Source: a virus. Taken from it: DNA of 34,514 bases. A program made the position numbers and the translations under genes. Within the stretch, counting starts at the first letter, position 1, and each line of letters starts with the position of its first letter. Of the stretch, positions 31,958-34,514 are shown in pieces. Location of the stretch: the IMG/VR virus record IMGVR_UViG_3300046330_000173, positions 1 to 34,514 of that record, one strand, 5' to 3'. A model generated the notes under the pieces. It made no database searches. It had not been told where the DNA came from and saw only the letters and a list, made by a program, of their open reading frames with translations.

Positions 31958-34514
31958 ATGCCTAATGTAACAGTTACTCCACCATCAAACATAAAAGTAG
32001 AAGTTGGTAATCAAGAAGGTGGTACAGTACAATCATTAAGTTATGGCAACAGAACACTCAAAAGTGCTTCTGATTTAATTATTGGTGACGCGCAAACTGG
32101 TTATGTTATCACCTACGATTCCGCAAATAATAATTTTGCGGTTTTACCCACTGGTGGCGTAGACACATCAAAAATTCAGTCATCATATAACCATGCCAAC
32201 TCTGCATTTGATGGAGCCAATGCGGCATTTATTGTTGCAAATACAGTATCAATTGCATATTCACAAGCAAACAATTCTTTTGCAAAAGCAAATGCAGCAT
32301 TTCGTGCAGCAAACTCAGCTGGTGTTTATGCAAACTCCGCTTTTGATTCTTCAAATACTGCAATCATATTGGCACAAGGTGCATATGATGCAGCAAATAA
32401 TGTTGCACCACAAATAGAACCAGCATTTAATAAAGCAAACTCAGCATATACTCAAGCGAATACTGCCACCAATAATGCTGCTGGTGCATCTTTGTATGCC
32501 AATGGTGCATTTATACAAGCGAATACTGCCACCAATAATGCTGCTGGTGCAAGTCTATATGCTAATGGTGCATTTATACAAGCGAATACTGCCACCAATA
32601 ATGCTGCTGGTGCAAGTCTATATGCTAATGGTGCATTTATACAAGCAAACAGTGCATATTCAGCACAAAACACCACTGGTTCTTATGCTAATTCAGCATA
32701 TACTCAAGCGAACACAGCAATTACTAATGCTGCTGGCGCAAGTCTATATGCTAATGCAGCGTTCTTAGAAGCAAATGCAGCCTATGCTTTAGCAAATAAT
32801 GTTGCACCACAAATAGAACCAGCATTTTTAAAAGCAAACAGTGCATATTCAGCACAAAACACCACTGGTTCTTATGCGAACTCTGCGTATGTACAGGCAA
32901 ACACTGCTATTAATAATGCTGCTAGTGCTTCACTGTATGCTAATGCATCGTTCTTAGAAGCAAACACCGCTATAACCAACGCATCTATTGCTGATGGTAA
33001 AGCAGTTGCAGCAGTATCTTATGCAAACTCAGCAAGTCTATATGCTAATGCAGCGTTCTTAGAAGCAAATAGTGCATATGCAAAAGCAAACTTAGCATTC
33101 AATAATGCTGCTGGTGCAAGTCTATATGCCAATGGTGCTTTCGAAAAAGCAAATACCACACTACCATTAACAGGTGGCACAATAAGTGGTAATGTTATTA
33201 TTCAAGGTAGTTTAGATGTTGCAGGGAATATCAATTTTACTGGAAACGTAAACTCAATTACTGTAACAGGCAACAGTGGACAATTCTTCGGCAACGTACC
33301 TACAGGATTTGGTGCTTTGTATGCAGGCATATCTACAGGATTTACTGCCTTAGATCAAACAGTATTTCAGATATCCAGTGATTACAACGGTTTCTCGCAA
33401 CTTAATATGCAAAATATTAATTCGGGCAACCAATCATCTGCGGATTATATTGTAACTGCTGATAATGGCACACAGAATGACACATATGTGGACTTAGGTA
33501 TTGCAAGTAGCACATATAATTATCCAGGTTTTGGACTAATTCACCGTAATGATGGTTACCTAATATCATATGGCAATACAGACACTGGCGGTGGCAATCT
33601 AATTGTTGCAACGGGTGCAACCAATGATATTATATTTGCTGTTGGTGGTGTGGATCATGTAAATGAAGTGATGCGTGTTAATGCACTTGGTAATAATGTA
33701 TCAATTATTACCAACGTTAATTCCACAAGCAATAATACTGGTTCATTAACAATTAACGGTGGAGTAGGTATTGCAGGTAATGTAGTTGTTGATGCAGTGT
33801 ATAGTAATAATTTTTATTATGCAAATGGTATTTCTATAATTAATGATGCGACATTTAACAAAGCAAACAGTGCATATGAGTCACAGAACACTACTGGTTC
33901 TTATGCTAATTCAGCATTTGGTGTTGCAAACTCATCAAGTCTATATGCGAATGGTGCTTTTATACAAGCGAATGCTGCATATGCTTTAGCAAACACAATT
34001 GCTGGTGGTAGTACGGATATATTTGCACGACAGCACGCTAATGATGCTTACACCCAAGCGAATACTGCAACTACTAATGCATCTGTTGCAGATGGTAAAG
34101 CAGTTACTGCCGGTTCTTATGCAAATTCAGCATTTGGTGTTGCTAACACCGCTGTAACCAATGCTACTGGTGCTTCATTGTATGCGAATGGTGCTTTTAT
34201 ACAAGCGAATGCTGCATTTGCTTTAGCAAACACAATTGCTGGTGGTAGTACGGATATATTTGCACGACAGCACGCTAATGACGCTTTTACACAAGCAAAC
34301 TCAGCATACACCCAAGCGAATACTGCAACTACTAATGCATCTGTTGCAGATGGTAAAGCAGTTACTGCCGGTTCTTATGCAAATTCAGCATACACCCAAG
34401 CAAACACCGCAACTACCAATGCATCTGTTGCTGATTCTAAAGCAGTAACAGCAGGTTCTTATGCTAACTCATCATACACCCAAGCAAACACAGCTACTAC
34501 CAATGCAGCAACAG
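31958..34514 (+). CDS. Repeat-rich tail fiber, partial (3' end outside window)
   Basis: The frame opens with ATG 31958 after AAAGGAAAAC and stays open to the right edge, so at least 852 residues are present. The N-terminus (MPNVTVTPPSNIKVEVGNQ) may attach to the virion. Residues about 70-410 are YANGAFIQANTATNNAAGAS-type Ala/Asn-rich repeats, likely a helical trimeric stalk. A beta module follows at about 473-565 (LNMQNINSG, VDLGIASSTYNYPG, DGYLISYGN, GGNLIVATG), shared with the 770-aa fiber. TSNNTGSLTINGGVGIAGNV comes next, a motif common before S74 tails, then further stalk repeats. The C-terminal tip is not in view. Several stretches are nearly identical to the 1043-aa fiber gene. Confidence 0.82.
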   Translation, partial: MPNVTVTPPSNIKVEVGNQEGGTVQSLSYGNRTLKSASDLIIGDAQTGYVITYDSANNNFAVLPTGGVDTSKIQSSYNHANSAFDGANAAFIVANTVSIAYSQANNSFAKANAAFRAANSAGVYANSAFDSSNTAIILAQGAYDAANNVAPQIEPAFNKANSAYTQANTATNNAAGASLYANGAFIQANTATNNAAGASLYANGAFIQANTATNNAAGASLYANGAFIQANSAYSAQNTTGSYANSAYTQANTAITNAAGASLYANAAFLEANAAYALANNVAPQIEPAFLKANSAYSAQNTTGSYANSAYVQANTAINNAASASLYANASFLEANTAITNASIADGKAVAAVSYANSASLYANAAFLEANSAYAKANLAFNNAAGASLYANGAFEKANTTLPLTGGTISGNVIIQGSLDVAGNINFTGNVNSITVTGNSGQFFGNVPTGFGALYAGISTGFTALDQTVFQISSDYNGFSQLNMQNINSGNQSSADYIVTADNGTQNDTYVDLGIASSTYNYPGFGLIHRNDGYLISYGNTDTGGGNLIVATGATNDIIFAVGGVDHVNEVMRVNALGNNVSIITNVNSTSNNTGSLTINGGVGIAGNVVVDAVYSNNFYYANGISIINDATFNKANSAYESQNTTGSYANSAFGVANSSSLYANGAFIQANAAYALANTIAGGSTDIFARQHANDAYTQANTATTNASVADGKAVTAGSYANSAFGVANTAVTNATGASLYANGAFIQANAAFALANTIAGGSTDIFARQHANDAFTQANSAYTQANTATTNASVADGKAVTAGSYANSAYTQANTATTNASVADSKAVTAGSYANSSYTQANTATTNAAT
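32453..32641 (+). repeat. Three 63-bp tandem coding repeats
   Basis: Units start at 32453, 32516 and 32579, and are nearly identical. Each encodes the 21-residue repeat that begins QANTATNNAAGASLYANG. They lie in the stalk of the last fiber. Confidence 0.93.
33944..34390 (+). repeat. Two copies of a ~190-bp direct repeat
   Basis: 33944-34131 recurs at 34181-34390 with few changes and one in-frame insertion of about 24 bp (near 34281-34306) in the second copy. The repeat encodes YANGAFIQANAA, ALANTIAGGSTDIFARQHAN and the ADGKAVTAGSYANSA unit. It appears to be a recent duplication within the fiber gene. Confidence 0.85.

Noticed and set aside
28806-34514. Repeat arrays as possible CRISPR
   Set aside because: Repeats are in frame, encode protein repeats and have no unique spacers.
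1-34514. tRNA genes, integrase, att sites, defence or toxin genes
   Set aside because: None seen; every long frame fits a structural or homing-endonuclease gene.

Overview
The window is a late structural-gene cluster from a T4-like contractile-tailed phage (Caudoviricetes, myovirus morphology). The DNA is AT-rich and densely packed, with mostly 0-15 bp between genes and frequent TAATG or ATGA junctions. The core genes are recognisable as T4 baseplate and head-completion families, but several have the form I associate with T4-like phages of marine or freshwater bacteria: a very large DUF4815-type protein, GxGY-type beta modules, and fibers built of 'YANSAYTQAN' repeats. The host cannot be named from this window. 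No host genes, tRNAs, CRISPR arrays or integration functions were seen.

Layout. Minus-strand block (1-5451), read from the right: gp4-like head completion nuclease; a 207-aa protein that may be the gp2 DNA-end protector; a gp19/gp54-family tube protein; the gp26-family hub/assembly protein with a short downstream frame reachable by -1 frameshift; a 531-aa protein with a Pro/Ala-rich linker and a lysozyme-like domain; and the start of a tape-measure-like protein that leaves the window. A NUMOD3-only homing-endonuclease remnant (4565-5020) lies in the opposite orientation inside this block.

Plus-strand block (5490-34514): gp48 tube cap, gp53 wedge, gp27-like hub, the gp5 OB domain as its own gene, an unknown helical protein, the gp5 beta-helix spike as another gene, an unknown structural protein, gp25, gp6, a gp7-position protein, a fiber, gp8, a free-standing GIY-YIG endonuclease, a 2311-aa DUF4815-type protein, a small coiled-coil protein, a fiber with an S74 autoprotease tail, a rho-independent terminator, a BppU-like small protein, and a repeat-rich fiber that runs off the right edge.

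How it works together: gp25/gp6/gp7-like/gp8/gp53 form the baseplate wedges. The gp27-like protein with the two gp5 pieces forms the hub and spike. gp48 and the gp19-family protein start the tube. gp26 and its frameshift product look like tail-assembly chaperones for the tape-measure-position genes. gp4 (and possibly gp2) finishes DNA-filled heads. The fibers and the large DUF4815 protein decorate the baseplate and bind the host.

Most notable observations: (1) a perfect T_TTT_TTC slippery heptamer at the end of the gp26 gene, leading in -1 into a 62-codon open frame that ends TAATG on the next gene, the architecture of G/GT tail chaperones; (2) a late-promoter plus RBS-sequestering hairpin in front of the GIY-YIG gene, laid out like that of I-TevI; (3) gp5 split into two genes with no lysozyme domain, while a lysozyme-like domain sits in the 531-aa protein; (4) late-promoter octamers only 4 nt before the start codons of gp25, gp8 and the 207-aa gene, none of which has a Shine-Dalgarno, suggesting leaderless late mRNAs; (5) one GxGY beta module spread through four different baseplate proteins.
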